A stretch of 64,000 nt of DNA from JBGANR01 sp044222225. GTDB lineage: Bacteria; Actinomycetota; Actinomycetes; Mycobacteriales; Mycobacteriaceae. Made by a program: the position numbers and the translations under genes. The notes below the pieces were generated by a model that saw nothing but the letters and a program-made list of their open reading frames with translations, was not told the origin of the DNA and did not search any database. Within the stretch, counting starts at the first letter, position 1. The number at the start of each line of letters is the position of its first letter. The DNA lies in contig JBGANR010000009.1 in assembly GCA_044222225.1 (NCBI GenBank), positions 96,137 through 160,136 of the forward strand. The letters are read 5' to 3'. Shown piece by piece: positions 9,550-18,578 of the stretch.

Positions 9550-10608
9550 ATGACGAGCATGAACGACGCCGGGCCGCAGACGGCCACAAGCGACCCGGCC
9601 GTCGCCGTGCCCGGTCGGCGCGCCACGATCCGCGACGTCGCAGCACTCGCCGGCGTCTCCAAATCGCTCGTCTCGCGCGTCGTCCGCGGCGAGCCGAACG
9701 TCAGCCCCGACAGCCGCGCCAAGGTGCTCGACGCGATGGACCGGCTCTCGTATCGGCCCAACACCATCGCCCGCGGGCTCTCGGAATCGCGCAGCGGCAC
9801 GGTCGGCGTCGTCATCAACGACCTGCGCAATCCGTGGTTCGTCAATCTCGTCGAGGGCCTCGCCACCACGCTCGACGCCGTCGGGATCGCACCGCTCATC
9901 GTCGACAGCCACCTCGACCACCGCGTCGGACGCGACACCGTCGACACCCTGCTGTCCCGCCAGGTGGACGGCCTCGTCATCGTCGGCACCACCGAGGCGC
10001 GCATCGACGTCGAGCGCGCCGCCGCGTTCATCCCGGTCGTGCTCGCCGGCACTCTCGACCCCGACCTGCCGAGCGTCGACGTCGCCGTCGACGACGACGT
10101 CATCGGCGCCCGCCTCGCCACCGAACACCTCCTCGATCTGGGCCATCGACGGATCGCTCACCTGGCGGGCCCGGGGATCGTCGGCACGCTGCGCCGGCGC
10201 GGCTTCGCGGACGCGATGACCGCCGCGGGCGCCGACGCGTCGCTCGTCGAACACGCCGGAATGAACGAGGACGGCGGGTACGGCGCGGCCGGCCGGCTCC
10301 TCGACCTCGACGATCCGCCGACCGCACTGGTCGCCTTCAACGACATGACCGCGCTCGGCGCGCTGTCGGCCGCCGACGACCGCCGGCTCGCCGTCCCGCA
10401 CGATCTGTCCGTCGTCGGATACGACGACACGTATCTCGCCCGCATCCGGCGCATCTCGCTGACGTCCGTCGACAACGGCAACTTCGCCGTCGGCACCCAG
10501 GCCGCCAAGTTCCTGCTGCAGCGCCTGGACAACCCCGAGCTCCCTCGGCGCGTGCACCGGCATCGGCCTGCGCTGACGGTGCGCGGCAGCACGGCGGCAC
10601 GCCGATGA
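9550..10608 (+). CDS. LacI family transcriptional regulator
   Basis: A 352-residue repressor. The HTH is ATIRDVAALAGVSKSLVSRVVRGEPNVS, followed by the hinge helix and a periplasmic-binding-protein-like sensor domain (GVVINDLRNPWFVNLVEGL; VVGYDDTYLARI). Start MTSMNDA; a second ATG three codons later is possible. It is divergent from two TIM-barrel genes with an operator between, and overlaps a second lacI gene by an ATGA. It probably represses the isomerase unit; the inducer is unknown. Confidence 0.9.
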   Translation: MTSMNDAGPQTATSDPAVAVPGRRATIRDVAALAGVSKSLVSRVVRGEPNVSPDSRAKVLDAMDRLSYRPNTIARGLSESRSGTVGVVINDLRNPWFVNLVEGLATTLDAVGIAPLIVDSHLDHRVGRDTVDTLLSRQVDGLVIVGTTEARIDVERAAAFIPVVLAGTLDPDLPSVDVAVDDDVIGARLATEHLLDLGHRRIAHLAGPGIVGTLRRRGFADAMTAAGADASLVEHAGMNEDGGYGAAGRLLDLDDPPTALVAFNDMTALGALSAADDRRLAVPHDLSVVGYDDTYLARIRRISLTSVDNGNFAVGTQAAKFLLQRLDNPELPRRVHRHRPALTVRGSTAARR

Positions 10609-11642
10609 CCGGCGACGACGCGACGTGGAGCTCCGCCGTCACCGGCAAGGCCGTGACGCTGCGGGACGTCGCGGCCCGAGCAGGCGTGTCCAAGGCGCTG
10701 GCCTCGATGGTGTTGCGCGGCATCGCCGGCCCGAGCGCCGAGACCGCCGAGCGGGTGCTGACCGTCGCCGACGACCTCGGCTACCGGGCGAACCGCACCG
10801 CCTCCCTCCTGGCGCTGCGACGCACCCGGCTCGTCGGCGTCGCGGCCGACATCCGCAACAGCTTCCACGCCGAGCTCGTCGAAGACGTCGTCGCCGAGGC
10901 CGACCGACTGGGCTACGAGATCGTCCTCGGCCCGGTCACTCCGACGCATTCGGAGACGAAGGTGGTCGAGACGCTGCTCGACTTCCGCTGCGAGGCGCTC
11001 ATCCTCATCGGCCCCGAACTCTCCGACACCGCCCTCGCGACGCTCGCCGCCACCCGGCCCGTCGTCGTCGTGGGACGCCGCATCGCCGCCGAGCACCTCG
11101 ACGTCGTGCACACCACCGACGACACGGGCACCGAACTCGTCGTCGACCACCTCGTCGCCCTCGGCCACCGCCGCATCGCCTACCTGACCGGCGGCGACGG
11201 CACCATCGCCACCGACCGCCGCGACGGCTACGCCCGCGCCATGCGCCGGCACGGCCTCGACGCCGAGATCGACGTGCTCGACGGCGATTTCACCGAATCC
11301 GCAGGCTCCGGCGCCGCCGCGCGGCTCCTCGCCCGCGCCACGCCGCCGACGGCCGTCGCCACCGCCAACGACCGCAGCGCCGTCGGACTCCTCGACGCCC
11401 TCCGCCGGGCCGGCGTCGACGTCCCCGGCGACATCTCCGTCGCCGGCTACGACGACAGCAGCCTCGCCCGTCTCACCCATATCGACCTCACCTCGGTGAA
11501 CCAACGCCCCCGCGAACAAGCAGTGAAAGCGGTGCAAGCGGTCGTCAGCCGCCTCGACGACGCGCGTACCGACCGCGCCCTCTCGGTCCTGCAACCCGAC
11601 CTCGTCGTCCGCGCCACCACAGGCCCGGCGCCCGGGGTGTGA
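10605..11642 (+). CDS. LacI family transcriptional regulator, second
   Basis: A 345-residue LacI protein with HTH VTLRDVAARAGVSKALASMVLRGIAGPS and a sensor domain ending GYDDSSLARLTHIDLTSVNQRPREQAV. It starts within the stop of the preceding lacI (ATGA), so the two are coupled. The two proteins are only moderately similar, so this is an old pair rather than a recent duplicate. Two coupled LacI regulators may recognise different sites or form mixed dimers (inference). It is followed by a large hairpin shared with the convergent histidine kinase gene. Confidence 0.88.
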   Translation: MTGDDATWSSAVTGKAVTLRDVAARAGVSKALASMVLRGIAGPSAETAERVLTVADDLGYRANRTASLLALRRTRLVGVAADIRNSFHAELVEDVVAEADRLGYEIVLGPVTPTHSETKVVETLLDFRCEALILIGPELSDTALATLAATRPVVVVGRRIAAEHLDVVHTTDDTGTELVVDHLVALGHRRIAYLTGGDGTIATDRRDGYARAMRRHGLDAEIDVLDGDFTESAGSGAAARLLARATPPTAVATANDRSAVGLLDALRRAGVDVPGDISVAGYDDSSLARLTHIDLTSVNQRPREQAVKAVQAVVSRLDDARTDRALSVLQPDLVVRATTGPAPGV

Positions 11643-11646
11643 CGAC

Positions 11647-11760
11647 CGTGTGGCGGTGGGTGACCACGGGCGGGCCGCTGGCATCGGGCTTGGCGGGAGC
11701 GCCGGCGAGGAACGAGCCAGCGCGGGGGACTGCGGCCCGGCCGGGCATCCCCACACCGCG
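11647..11760. repeat. Class-3 hairpin at convergent gene ends, copy 1
   Basis: Roughly complementary arms (GTGTGG...GGGCCGC left; GCGGCCC...CCACAC right) flank a loop containing GGCATCGGGCTTGGCGGG and GGGGACTGC. The same loop words occur inside the perfect 26-bp stem at 44321-44415, whose arms are otherwise different. It separates lacI (+) from the histidine kinase (-), so it could terminate both. Confidence 0.6.
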
Positions 11761-11768
11761 ACGGACCG

Positions 11769-13196
11769 CTACTCCGGAGCCCGCGGAATCCGCACGCGGA
11801 ATCGCGCCCCACGACCCGGTTCGCTGTCGACGCCGACGCGTCCGCCGTGGGCGTCGACGATGGCGGCGACGATCGACAGCCCCAGACCCGACCCGCCGCC
11901 CGCCCCGCGCACCCGGGACTTGTCGCCGCGGTAGAACCGCTCGAACACCCGTGACCGGTCCTCCTCCGACAGCCCCGGCCCCGTGTCGGCCACCTCGAGC
12001 ACCGCTTCCGGGCCGTCCGTGCCGACGGCGACCGTGATCTCGGCGTCGTCCGGTGTGTGGCGAACGGCGTTGGACAGCAGGTTGGCGAGCACCTGGGTCA
12101 GCCGCGGGGCGTCGCCGAGCACCTCGGGCACGCCCGGCCCCGGCACGATCCGCAGCTCGATCGACCGCCCCGGCGCGGACGCGCGTGCGCTGGTGATGGC
12201 GTCCGCCGCCAGGGCGATGAGATCGACCGGCGACCGTTGCAGCGGCCGGCGCGCGTCGAGGTGGGCGAGCATGAGCAGATCCTCGACGAGCAGCCGCATC
12301 CGGTCGGATTCGCCGCCGATCCGGTCCATGAGCAGGTCGGCGTCCGTCATGGCGCCCTGCCGGTAGAGCTCGCCGTAGCCGCGGATCGACGTCAGCGGCG
12401 TCCGCAGCTCGTGGCTCGCGTCGGCGACGAAGCGTCGCATGTACTCCGCCGAACGCCGCGCCTGCTCTTCGGACGCGGCGCTCTGCACGAACGCCGTCTG
12501 GATCTGCTCGAGCATCGTGTTGAGCGCCACCGACAGCCGTCCGACCTCGGTGTTCTGCGGCCAGGCGGGGACGCGATGGGACAGGTCGCCGGCCGCGATC
12601 CCCGCCGCCGTCGCCTCCACCGCCCGCAGCGGACGCAGGCTGCGACGCACGATGAGATAGCCCGCGACGCCCGCGATGAGCACGACGAGCACGCCGATCG
12701 CCACCTGCAGCCAGACGAGCCGGCTCACAGTGTCGTCGACATCGGTGAGCGGCATCGCGACGATCGTCCGCCCGGCCGGGCCGTCGACGACGAGCACCCG
12801 CCAGCGGGCCGCACCCTCGGCGGCGCGCACCGTGGTCGGCCGGCGGCCGAGCGGCATCGTCAGGTCGGGCGCCCCGTCGACCGACGGCGTCTCGATGACG
12901 GAGCCGTCGGGCAGCGTCGTCCGGGAGTAGATCCGGTTCGGCGGACGCCGCCCGTCGTCCGGATCGACGGGCAGCGGCAGCCGCGGACGCGCCCAGCCGC
13001 GGGCGGCGTCGGCGAGCTGGGTGTCGACGCGCCCCTGCAGCTGACGTTCCATCACCGACGTCACCGCCAGCCCCGAGGCGAGCAGCCCCACGACGACCAG
13101 CACCAGCATCGCCGCCACCAGCGACACCCGCAGCGGAAGCCCCCGCCGAGACAAGACCTGCGGACTCGACCGGTCTGCGATCGGTCCGCCGTTCAC
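11769..13196 (-). CDS. Two-component sensor histidine kinase
   Basis: A 475-residue membrane kinase. In order: TM1 (VSLVAAMLVLVVVGLLASGLAV), an extracytoplasmic region of about 110 residues, TM2 (LQVAIGVLVVLIAGVAGYLIV), HAMP, a HisKA domain with phospho-acceptor FVADASHELRTPLTSIRGY, and an HATPase domain with N-box (NLLSNAVRHTP), DTGPGL and GSGLGLSIV. The start GTG overlaps the response regulator's stop, so the pair is coupled. It resembles the mycobacterial TrcS/TcrY group; the signal is unknown. Confidence 0.9.
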   Translation of the reverse strand: MNGGPIADRSSPQVLSRRGLPLRVSLVAAMLVLVVVGLLASGLAVTSVMERQLQGRVDTQLADAARGWARPRLPLPVDPDDGRRPPNRIYSRTTLPDGSVIETPSVDGAPDLTMPLGRRPTTVRAAEGAARWRVLVVDGPAGRTIVAMPLTDVDDTVSRLVWLQVAIGVLVVLIAGVAGYLIVRRSLRPLRAVEATAAGIAAGDLSHRVPAWPQNTEVGRLSVALNTMLEQIQTAFVQSAASEEQARRSAEYMRRFVADASHELRTPLTSIRGYGELYRQGAMTDADLLMDRIGGESDRMRLLVEDLLMLAHLDARRPLQRSPVDLIALAADAITSARASAPGRSIELRIVPGPGVPEVLGDAPRLTQVLANLLSNAVRHTPDDAEITVAVGTDGPEAVLEVADTGPGLSEEDRSRVFERFYRGDKSRVRGAGGGSGLGLSIVAAIVDAHGGRVGVDSEPGRGARFRVRIPRAPE

Positions 13197-13891
13197 CGCG
13201 GCTCGCGCATGACGTAGCCGACGCCGCGCAGGGTGTGGATGAGCCGCACCGGGCCCGTGTCGATCTTGCGCCGCAGATAGGAGACGTACGACTCGACGAC
13301 GTTCACCTCGCCGCCGAAGTCGTAGTTCCACACGTGGTCGAGGATCCGGGGCTTGCTGAGCACCGTGCCCGCGTTGATCATGAAGTAGCGCAGCAGGGTG
13401 AACTCCGTCGGCGACAGCGCCACGAGCTCGCCGTCCTTGAACACCTCGTGGGTGTCGTCGTCGAGCACGATGTCGGCGAAGACGATCCGGTTCGACGCCC
13501 GCTCCCCCGACCCGAATCCGCTGCGCCGCAGCAGCACCCGCAGGCGCGCGACGACCTCTTCGAGGCTGAACGGTTTGGTCACGTAGTCGTCGCCGCCGAT
13601 CGTCAGGCCGTTGACCTTGTCGTCGTTGGAGTCGCGCGCGGTGAGGAACAGCGCCGGGGCGTCGACGCCGTCGGCCCGCAGCCGCGGCAGCAACCCGAAG
13701 CCGTCCATCCCGGGCAGCATGACGTCGAGGACGAGCAGGTCCGGCCGGAACGTCCGCGCGGCGTCCAAGGCACCCGGCCCGTCCTCGGCCACGGCCACCT
13801 CGAAGCCCTGGAATTTCAGCGAGACGGACAGCAGCTCACGGATGTTCGGCTCGTCGTCGACGATGAGGACACGGGCGGGGCTCTCGGACAT
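13193..13891 (-). CDS. OmpR-family response regulator
   Basis: A 232-residue regulator. Receiver domain with acidic pocket VDDE (11-14), phospho-acceptor D56 in LLVLDVMLPGMDG, and K106 in GDDYVTKPF. The C-terminal winged helix contains LSPTEFTLLRYFMINAGTVLSKPRILDHVWNYDF and NVVESYVSYLRRKID. It is first in the operon, with the kinase overlapping it. TrcR/TcrX-like by sequence. Targets are not visible in the window. Confidence 0.92.
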   Translation of the reverse strand: MSESPARVLIVDDEPNIRELLSVSLKFQGFEVAVAEDGPGALDAARTFRPDLLVLDVMLPGMDGFGLLPRLRADGVDAPALFLTARDSNDDKVNGLTIGGDDYVTKPFSLEEVVARLRVLLRRSGFGSGERASNRIVFADIVLDDDTHEVFKDGELVALSPTEFTLLRYFMINAGTVLSKPRILDHVWNYDFGGEVNVVESYVSYLRRKIDTGPVRLIHTLRGVGYVMREPR

Positions 13892-13966
13892 GCTCCTGAT
13901 CCTCCGCCACCCGTCTGACGGACGTCTGCCCCGAGGCTGTGAAGTCGCTGTGAGGCGGACCCGGTG

Positions 13967-14332
13967 TCAGAGCGCCGCGACGGCCTCGAACTCGACGAGC
14001 TGATCGTCGAGCCGCAGACGTGCGACGCCGACCACCGACAGCGGCGGAACCGGTCCGTCGAACGCCTCCAGGACGGCGTCTTCGGCGACGAGGAGGTCGG
14101 CCTGCAGGTGCTCGGCGACGTACACCGTCAGCCGGACGACGGCGTCGAGCGACGCGTCCCGGTCGGCGAGGACGGCCTCCAGAGCGCTCAGGCAGGCCTT
14201 CGTCTGCTCGACGACGCCGCCGTCGACCACGACGCCCCGGTCGGTCGGAACGGTCGTCGTAAAAAGGAGGGCGCCCGTCGCGACGGCGACGACGGCGTCG
14301 GGTACGGAACTGCTGATCTCGACCTGGGCCAT
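13967..14332 (-). CDS. RidA family protein
   Basis: A 121-residue YjgF/YER057c/UK114 (RidA) protein. These small trimeric proteins hydrolyse reactive enamine/imine intermediates from PLP enzymes. QTKACLSALEAVLADRDASLDAVVRLTVYVAE and PPLSVVGVARLRLDDQLVEFEAVA match the family core. The usual C-terminal arginine is replaced by LRLDD spacing, so this may be a divergent subgroup. TACGAT lies six bases before the ATG, suggesting a leaderless message. Confidence 0.8.
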   Translation of the reverse strand: MAQVEISSSVPDAVVAVATGALLFTTTVPTDRGVVVDGGVVEQTKACLSALEAVLADRDASLDAVVRLTVYVAEHLQADLLVAEDAVLEAFDGPVPPLSVVGVARLRLDDQLVEFEAVAAL

Positions 14333-14410
14333 CAGGCGATCGTATCCGCGCAGGCGTCACCCGATCCCACGGCCGCCGGAACGCGGACACCGAAGTGAGA
14401 GACTGGCGTC

Positions 14411-15685
14411 ATGCGTGCCTGGCTGGTGTGGGGGGTCGCGACGGCGGCATACGTCGTCGCGGTGCTGCAGCGGACGTCGTTCGGGGTCTCCGGAATCGAG
14501 GCGAGCGAGCGTTTCGGCGCGGCGCCGTCGATGCTCTCGGCGTTCGTCGTGCTGCAGCTCGTCGTCTACGCCGCCATGCAGATCCCCGCCGGACTGGCGC
14601 TCGACCGCTTCGGTTCCCGCCGGCTCATCGCGACCGGCGCCGTCGTGATGGCCGGCGGCCAGTTCATGCTGGCCTTCACCGAATCGCTCCCCGTGGCCAT
14701 CGCCGGGCGGGCGCTCGTCGGCGTCGGCGACGCGCTGACGTTCGGCGCGGCGCTTCGCCTCGTTCCGGCGTGGTTCCCCGACCGCAGGGTGCCGCTCATC
14801 ACGCAGCTCACCGGCATGACCGGCCAACTCGGCCAGGTCCTGTCGGCGATCCCGCTGCTCCAGCTCCTGCAGATCTCGGGGTGGACGCCCGCCTACGCCT
14901 CAGCGGCGAGCCTCGGCGTCCTCGCGGCGGTGCTCGCGCTACTCGTCATCCGGGACAATCCACCGGATCGCGAGGTCCGCACGACCCCGGTGCGATTCCG
15001 CGACGTACCCGCCGTCCTGCGCAACACCTGGCTGCACCCCGGTACCCGGCTGGGCTTCTTCACGCACATGGGAGGGCTCTTCCCCCTCACCACCTTCCTG
15101 CTCATGTGGGGCGTCCCCTATCTCACGCAGGCGCAGGGCCTCTCGCCGGAAGCGGCCGGCGGGCTGCTGACGCTGTCGGTGGTGACGGCGCTCGGCGCGG
15201 GTCCGATCGTCGGGCTCCTCACCGGCCGCTATCCGATGCGGCGATCCTGGATGGCCATCGCCGTCGTCCTCGTCGACGTCGGTCTGTGGACGATCGTGCT
15301 CGCGCTCGACTCGCCGGCGCCCGTCTGGCTGCTCGGGCTGCTCATCATGGCCATGTCGGTCGGCGGTCCGATCTCCGCGGTCGGGCTCGACTATGCGCGG
15401 ACGTTCAACGAGCTGCGCGTCCTCGGCACAGCGCAGGGCATGGTCAACATCGGCGGTTTCCTGGCGAGCCTTCTCGTCATCCAGACGATGGGCATGATCC
15501 TCGACGCCCAGGGCGGCTACACCTTCGAATCGTTCCGCATCGCCTGGCTCGCGCAGTACCCGATCTGGCTGTTGGCACTCGTCGGCATCATCGTCACCCG
15601 CGGCAAGGCCCGGCGCCGCGAAGGCGTCGCCCCGAAGCCGCTGCGCGACGTCGCCGCGCGCGTCCGAGACCGGCACCACGACTGA
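14411..15685 (+). CDS. MFS transporter
   Basis: A 424-residue major facilitator with about twelve hydrophobic helices. LALDRFGSRRLIATGAVVMAGGQ is the motif-A-like loop between helices 2 and 3. The second half contains GLLTLSVVTALGAGPIVGLLTGRYPMRRSWMAI, the equivalent loop between helices 8 and 9. It resembles nitrate/nitrite- or sugar-porter-like MFS proteins. No substrate can be assigned, and neighbours give no clue. Confidence 0.82.
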   Translation: MRAWLVWGVATAAYVVAVLQRTSFGVSGIEASERFGAAPSMLSAFVVLQLVVYAAMQIPAGLALDRFGSRRLIATGAVVMAGGQFMLAFTESLPVAIAGRALVGVGDALTFGAALRLVPAWFPDRRVPLITQLTGMTGQLGQVLSAIPLLQLLQISGWTPAYASAASLGVLAAVLALLVIRDNPPDREVRTTPVRFRDVPAVLRNTWLHPGTRLGFFTHMGGLFPLTTFLLMWGVPYLTQAQGLSPEAAGGLLTLSVVTALGAGPIVGLLTGRYPMRRSWMAIAVVLVDVGLWTIVLALDSPAPVWLLGLLIMAMSVGGPISAVGLDYARTFNELRVLGTAQGMVNIGGFLASLLVIQTMGMILDAQGGYTFESFRIAWLAQYPIWLLALVGIIVTRGKARRREGVAPKPLRDVAARVRDRHHD

Positions 15686-15738
15686 CGCCGCCGGCGAATC
15701 GAGCCGCACGGACCGGCCGCGGGGTCTACGGTCGTCGG

Positions 15739-16125
15739 ATGACGGACGACCTCGCACTCGGCTCACTCGGTCAGGTCTCACGGACCGTACGCGACATCGA
15801 CGCGGCCGTCGCCTTCTACCGGGACGTCCTGGGCCTGCGTCATCTGTTCACGGCCGGCGAGTTCGCGTTCTTCGATCTGGACGGCGTCCGGCTGTTCCTC
15901 AGCGCGTCCACGGAAAGCGCGGACATCGGCGATTCGGTGCTGTACTTCCGGGTGGCCGACATCCACGCCGCGCACGCACTGCTCGTCGCCCGCGACATCG
16001 TCTTCCGCGGCGAGCCGCACCTCATCCATCGCCACCCGTCCGGTGTCGAGGAGTGGATGGCGTTCTTCGACGACCCGGACGGCGGCGTCCTCGCCCTCAT
16101 GTCGAGCGTTCCCCCGCCGGCTTGA
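15739..16125 (+). CDS. VOC (glyoxalase/bleomycin-resistance) family protein
   Basis: A 128-residue single-domain VOC protein. Beta-alpha-beta units start QVSRTVRDIDAAVAFYRDVLGLRHLF and SVLYFRVADIHAAHALLVARDI, with EWMAFFDDPDGGVLALMSS at the end supplying the family's typical C-terminal metal-ligand position. The start ATG lies six bases after TACGGT, so it is probably leaderless. Substrate unknown. Confidence 0.8.
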   Translation: MTDDLALGSLGQVSRTVRDIDAAVAFYRDVLGLRHLFTAGEFAFFDLDGVRLFLSASTESADIGDSVLYFRVADIHAAHALLVARDIVFRGEPHLIHRHPSGVEEWMAFFDDPDGGVLALMSSVPPPA

Positions 16126-16173
16126 CGGCGTGTCGCCGTCAATTCGCGACGCGCGTGTCGCCGGCCTGCCGAA

Positions 16174-16234
16174 ACCTGTCATTGAGCGCGAAGGCGCGGC
16201 GTATATCGTCGCCTCTGCCCGCTCAGCGACAGGT
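16174..16234. repeat. CGTATA-apex hairpin A
   Basis: Arms ACCTGTCATTGAGCG (16174-16188) and CGCTCAGCGACAGGT (16220-16234) pair at 13 of 15 positions, with further pairing inward. The apex reads GGCGTATATCG. It lies after the VOC gene and before the tRNA, so it is probably a transcription terminator. It shares the CGTATA apex with elements near 28.3, 20.8, 48.0 and 51.3 kb. Confidence 0.65.
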
Positions 16235-16343
16235 ACCGGTCAGTCAGTTCGGGCAGCCGCACGGCCGGACACACGACGGCGCCCCGACCAGGGCCACCGA
16301 CACGCCTCACGGCCGCCGACACGCCGGGTAATATGCGCTCCGC

Positions 16344-16418
16344 GCCTCCTTAGCTCAGCGGTAGAGCACTCGCCTTGTAAGCGAAAGGTCGTCGGTTCGA
16401 ATCCGACAGGGGGCTCCA
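16344..16418 (+). tRNA. tRNA-Thr (TGT)
   Basis: A cloverleaf can be drawn. The acceptor stem is GCCTCCT/AGGGGGC with one T-G pair. The D-arm is AGCTCAGCGGTAGAGC. The anticodon loop CTTGTAA has TGT at 16376-16378, the T-arm is GTCGGTTCGAATCCGAC, and the discriminator T is followed by an encoded CCA. TGT reads ACA, threonine. It is interesting next to a threonine/serine exporter gene, though this may be chance. Confidence 0.95.
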
Positions 16419-16523
16419 CATCGCCCGCCGATCCGGCCCGCGCCGCAGGCCGCGTGCCGGCTACGGATGGTCGGCCGACCGGCCCGATCGGACGCCCGCC
16501 GATCCGGCGCTACCATCGGCCGC

Positions 16524-18578
16524 GTGCAGAACTGGGCGGGGAGAATCGTTCACGCCGCGTCGGACTGGCTGACCAGCGGCCGACACGCCACGGTCGACAC
16601 CATCGAACCGTTCCAATCGGCGGTCTCGCCGCGTCGGCCGGTCGAACTCCGTGACGACGGCGCGGTCATCGCGGTCCTCGATCTCGCGATCAAGGTCGGC
16701 TCGGTCGTCCTCGACTCCGGCAGCGGCTCCATCGACACCGAGAACCAGATCCACTACGTCGCGAGCCTGTACGGCCTCGACCAGTGCGAGGTGAACGTCA
16801 CCCTCAACTCGATCATCGCCGCCGCCCAGCGCGGGCCCACGCTGTCGCCGATCACGTCGGTGCGGATCGTGCACTCCCGCAGCCTCGATTTCACGCGGCT
16901 GGCGCAGGTCGACCGGCTGGTCCGCCGGATCCGCACCGGCGCGATGCCCGTCAACCAGGCGCATGCCGAGATCGACGCGATCATCGCCGCGCCCCACCCC
17001 TATCCGCGCTGGGCCGCGACGATCGCCTTCGGTGTCATGGCCGCCGCGTTCGGCCTCGTCCTCGGCGGCGACTGGGTGGTCGCGACGGTGGCCTTCGGCT
17101 CGACGGTCGTCACCGACCGCATCGGCCGCGTCCTCAACCGCTACGGGATCCCCTACTTCTTCCAGCAGGTGGCGGGCGGTTTTCTCGGCACGATGCCAGC
17201 CGCCATCCTCTATCGCTTCCAGGACGATCTCGGCATCGAGATGGAACCCCAGCTGGTCATCGCCGCCGGCATCATCGTGCTGCTGACCGGGCAATCGCTC
17301 GTCGGTTCGGTGCAGGACGCCATCACCGGCGCACCGATCACCGGCGTCGGCCGGTTCTTCGAGGTCCTGCTCATGACGGGCGGCATCATCGGCGGCGTCG
17401 GCCTGGCGCTGCGGCTGCTCGATTCCTTCGACATCAGCCTGCCGAGCATCGAGGCCGATTCGGCGTTCGGCTTCGCGGCGCCGCAGATCATCGTCCCGGC
17501 CGCCGCCATCGCCTCACTCGCCTACGCCTACTCGACATACTCCGAGTTCCGCGCCCTGCCCGCGGCGGCGATGGGCGGCGCCGTCGGCACGATCGTCTAC
17601 ACCATCGTCGCTCACGCGGCGCTCGGACCGGTCTACTCGTCCGGCATCGCGGCCGTCGTCGTCGGCTTCGTCGGCGGCCTGCTCGCCCGCCGCGCCCTGA
17701 CGCCGCCGATCATCGTCGCGCTCTCCGGCATCACGCCGTTGCTCCCGGGCCTGGCGATCTATCGCGGCCTCTACGGCCTGCTCAGCGAGCAGACGCTCCT
17801 CGGCCTGTCGGCGCTCGGCTCGGCGATCGCCACCGGCTGCGCGCTCGCCGCGGGCGTCACGCTCGGCGAGTTCATCGCCCGAGCGCTGCGCCGGCCGCGG
17901 CTGCACGTGGCCGACGCGGCCCGCGCGGCGCTGCGCCGCACGTCGATCATGCGTCGCCCGTCGGTCACCTACGAGCTGCACGCGGGTTCCGGCTCGTTCC
18001 CCATGCAGCGCCCCCCGTCGGTCATCCTCCGACGACGTCCCGTACCGTCCGCGGCACGGCGCGGCGATCAGCCCCCTACGCCGAAAGACCAAGGGAGACC
18101 GGACGATCACGAACCGTCCGGCGCGTACAATCGACCGCGGCTTCAACCGCTCACCGAAGAGGACGACAATGCCTGCGAAGACCAATGCGAAGTCGGCCGA
18201 TCTGGACGACGACCTCACCCCCGTCGCCGACGAGACACTCCTCTCGGCCCGACGCGTCGTCGCGGCCTACGCGATCGACGCCGACGAATGCCGCATGCTG
18301 CTGGCGATGCTGGGGATAGCGCCGGGCGAGAACTGACGTCGGCGGCGCAGAAGGAGGCCCGGTGCCCTTCGAGCATCGCGACACCCATCCCGTTCCGGCG
18401 AACGGCGCGGACTTCGTCGTCGTCGCCAATCGGCTGCCCGTCGATCAGGTCAACGGCGACGACGGCTCGATCACCTGGAAACGCAGCCCGGGAGGGCTCG
18501 TCACGGCGCTGGAGCCGGTGCTGCGCGCCGAACACGGCGCATGGGTCGGCTGGTCGGGGATCGCCGACTCATCAGTGA
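16524..18578 (+). CDS. ThrE-type threonine/serine exporter with open-ended frame
   Basis: ThrE family membrane protein. The cytoplasmic half carries the ThrE/DUF1212 core (LDLAIKVGSVVLDSGSGSIDTENQIHYVASLYGLDQCEVNVTLNSII). About ten hydrophobic helices follow, in the two-domain arrangement of DUF1212 plus DUF3815. The start GTG (VQNWAGRIV) is seven bases after TACCAT. Recognisable ThrE sequence ends near base 18000. The frame then stays open to 18578, through a hairpin, a promoter, a small gene and the start of otsA, giving 684 residues with a low-complexity Arg/Pro/Ser tail. A stop has probably been lost by substitution or indel; the true end is uncertain. Confidence 0.75.
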   Translation: MQNWAGRIVHAASDWLTSGRHATVDTIEPFQSAVSPRRPVELRDDGAVIAVLDLAIKVGSVVLDSGSGSIDTENQIHYVASLYGLDQCEVNVTLNSIIAAAQRGPTLSPITSVRIVHSRSLDFTRLAQVDRLVRRIRTGAMPVNQAHAEIDAIIAAPHPYPRWAATIAFGVMAAAFGLVLGGDWVVATVAFGSTVVTDRIGRVLNRYGIPYFFQQVAGGFLGTMPAAILYRFQDDLGIEMEPQLVIAAGIIVLLTGQSLVGSVQDAITGAPITGVGRFFEVLLMTGGIIGGVGLALRLLDSFDISLPSIEADSAFGFAAPQIIVPAAAIASLAYAYSTYSEFRALPAAAMGGAVGTIVYTIVAHAALGPVYSSGIAAVVVGFVGGLLARRALTPPIIVALSGITPLLPGLAIYRGLYGLLSEQTLLGLSALGSAIATGCALAAGVTLGEFIARALRRPRLHVADAARAALRRTSIMRRPSVTYELHAGSGSFPMQRPPSVILRRRPVPSAARRGDQPPTPKDQGRPDDHEPSGAYNRPRLQPLTEEDDNACEDQCEVGRSGRRPHPRRRRDTPLGPTRRRGLRDRRRRMPHAAGDAGDSAGRELTSAAQKEARCPSSIATPIPFRRTARTSSSSPIGCPSIRSTATTARSPGNAAREGSSRRWSRCCAPNTAHGSAGRGSPTHQ
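18099..18131 (+). promoter_or_regulatory. Hairpin and -10 box ahead of the otsA unit
   Basis: A perfect 7-bp stem CCGGACG/CGTCCGG (18099-18121) is followed by TACAAT at 18126-18131, a good -10 element about 38 bases before the next start codon. Together they look like the terminator of the ThrE gene and the promoter of the small gene plus otsA, yet both lie inside the open ThrE frame. Confidence 0.5.
18169..18336 (+). CDS. Conserved-looking 55-residue protein upstream of otsA
   Basis: An ATG 55-codon frame beginning MPAKTNAKSADLDDDLTPVADETLL and ending MLLAMLGIAPGEN. It has a purine-rich GAAGAGGA eight bases upstream, a -10 box about 38 bases upstream, and otsA 25 bases downstream with its own AAGGAGG. 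It is acidic with a likely amphipathic helix (VVAAYAIDADECRMLLAMLG). M. tuberculosis also has a short unassigned gene (Rv3489) just before otsA, so it may be conserved with trehalose synthesis. No function can be stated. Confidence 0.65.
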   Translation: MPAKTNAKSADLDDDLTPVADETLLSARRVVAAYAIDADECRMLLAMLGIAPGEN

